Made by a program: the position numbers and the translations under genes. From Robinsoniella sp. (lineage in GTDB: Bacteria > Bacillota > Clostridia > Lachnospirales > Lachnospiraceae): DNA of 64,000 nucleotides. The DNA is taken from contig JALEVQ010000009.1 of NCBI GenBank assembly GCA_022788205.1, positions 1 through 64,000 on the forward strand, read 5' to 3'. Shown piece after piece: positions 63,379 through 64,000 of this stretch; within the stretch, counting starts at the first letter, position 1; each line of letters starts with the position of its first letter. The notes beneath the pieces were generated by a model that worked only from the letters and a program-made list of their open reading frames with translations, did no database searches and was not told the DNA's origin.

Positions 63379-64000
63379 AAGAGAAACGAAAAACTATCTT
63401 TAAATATGTGCTTGGCATTCTGTCCCTCGCCGCATCTGTGATCCTTGCCTGGTTTCTCCCAGGCTGGTACAGCAGTTGGCACGACACACGGCTGATGCGT
63501 CAGGTCACCTTGTCAAGCCGTGAAAATATCGATTTTCTTGATATTGACTCGCTCGATATCGCCGACCGTCTGAATATGCTGCAAAACAGTGAAAATTTCG
63601 GATGGGATGTCGGTTTATGGGACGGCGCCTATTTCTTCTCTGGCATCACGGAGGATACCTTGTTTGAGAAATCAAAAGCCTTAATCGGAGACTGGTGTGT
63701 CAGCGGATTGCTGCCAAGACAATACCACAGCTGGGTAAAAGATCTCTATCCCCGTTTTTTTACCAGCTCAAATCTCTATCTGGATCAGGCGATTCTGCCA
63801 GTCTGTATGGTAAACTTTGTGGATGAGAGACAAAATGCTCTCTTTATCGTCATGGATATTGAAAAAGATCTCATCTATTATGCTTCAGCGACCGGTCCCT
63901 GGATCGAAGAAGAGATGGCATTGTCTCTGGGATACGCTTCTTATGCTGACATGAGTACTCGTCTTTCCAAAGGAGAAAGCCTTCTCGGATGCCAGCCTGA
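63375..64000 (+). CDS. Membrane-anchored protein coupled to a two-component system (partial)
   Basis: The first 208 residues of a protein cut by the right edge. GGAGG precedes the ATG by four bases and the start overlaps the kinase stop. One N-terminal membrane helix (KYVLGILSLAASVILAWFL) is followed by an extracytoplasmic region with RLNMLQNSENFGWDVGLWDG, SGLLPRQYHSWVKDLYPRFF and ALFIVMDIEKDLIYYASATG. I do not recognise the family. Similar small membrane proteins next to OmpR-type systems act as signal or accessory proteins, but that is only an analogy. Confidence 0.75.
   Translation, partial: MKEKRKTIFKYVLGILSLAASVILAWFLPGWYSSWHDTRLMRQVTLSSRENIDFLDIDSLDIADRLNMLQNSENFGWDVGLWDGAYFFSGITEDTLFEKSKALIGDWCVSGLLPRQYHSWVKDLYPRFFTSSNLYLDQAILPVCMVNFVDERQNALFIVMDIEKDLIYYASATGPWIEEEMALSLGYASYADMSTRLSKGESLLGCQP

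Overview
The window reads as a chromosome segment of a Gram-positive anaerobe of the class Clostridia, most likely a gut Lachnospiraceae. The evidence is small Clostridia-type families (DUF4364, DUF4250, DUF1934), a class 1B pyrD/pyrK pair, type-2 pyrF, HPr kinase, a domain-swapped secreted GH3 glucosidase, strong GGAGG ribosome binding sites and moderate GC. No rRNA, tRNA or CRISPR array was seen. The genus cannot be fixed from sequence alone.

Left edge (1-3720). This part is foreign or rearranged. A GC-rich reading frame on the minus strand encodes a secreted protein with three 72-residue repeats and then at least four 104-residue LapA/RTX-adhesin-like Ig repeats, running off the window. 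Its start abuts a decayed IS607-type transposon: tnpA is intact, but tnpB has lost its catalytic middle and its 3' end and is joined in frame to the adhesin.

Pyrimidine and phosphate block (3781-14650, minus). pyrC-pyrF-pyrK-pyrD form a tight operon. Upstream lies pstS-pstC-pstA-pstB-phoU-phoP-phoR behind a cluster of TTTTACAT boxes, two of them 11 bp apart. A similar 11-bp-spaced pair precedes the alkaline phosphatase at 54186-55727, so one PhoP regulon probably links uptake, regulation and phosphate scavenging.

Housekeeping and envelope block (14770-44190). It holds a TIGR01212 radical SAM protein, a DUF4364 protein, rarA, a polysaccharide deacetylase, the GH3 enzyme, clpB with a 57-residue DUF4250 gene, a membrane acyltransferase, a metallo-hydrolase, uppP, a lipoprotein trigger-factor-like foldase, a class A PBP, a ROK glucokinase, hprK, uvrC, ftsH, a DUF362 ferredoxin-like protein, a DegV protein and truA. 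Most units end in clear hairpin terminators.

Right part (44349-64000). It holds an exported WG-repeat protein; a YesM-type kinase, solute-binding protein and YesN-type regulator in one overlapping operon; a secreted CE1-type esterase; a GH32 fructosidase; alkaline phosphatase with a YibE/F membrane protein; NUDIX and GNAT genes; and a cobalamin-riboswitch-controlled operon of a CGGC protein and a BtuFCD-type transporter. The window ends with an OmpR-type two-component system translationally coupled to an unrecognised membrane-anchored protein cut by the edge.

The points most worth follow-up are the tnpB-adhesin junction, the unfamiliar 72-residue repeat, the kinase-binding protein-regulator operon, the CGGC protein under the B12 riboswitch, and several solute-binding proteins that lack a lipobox although the organism makes lipoproteins.
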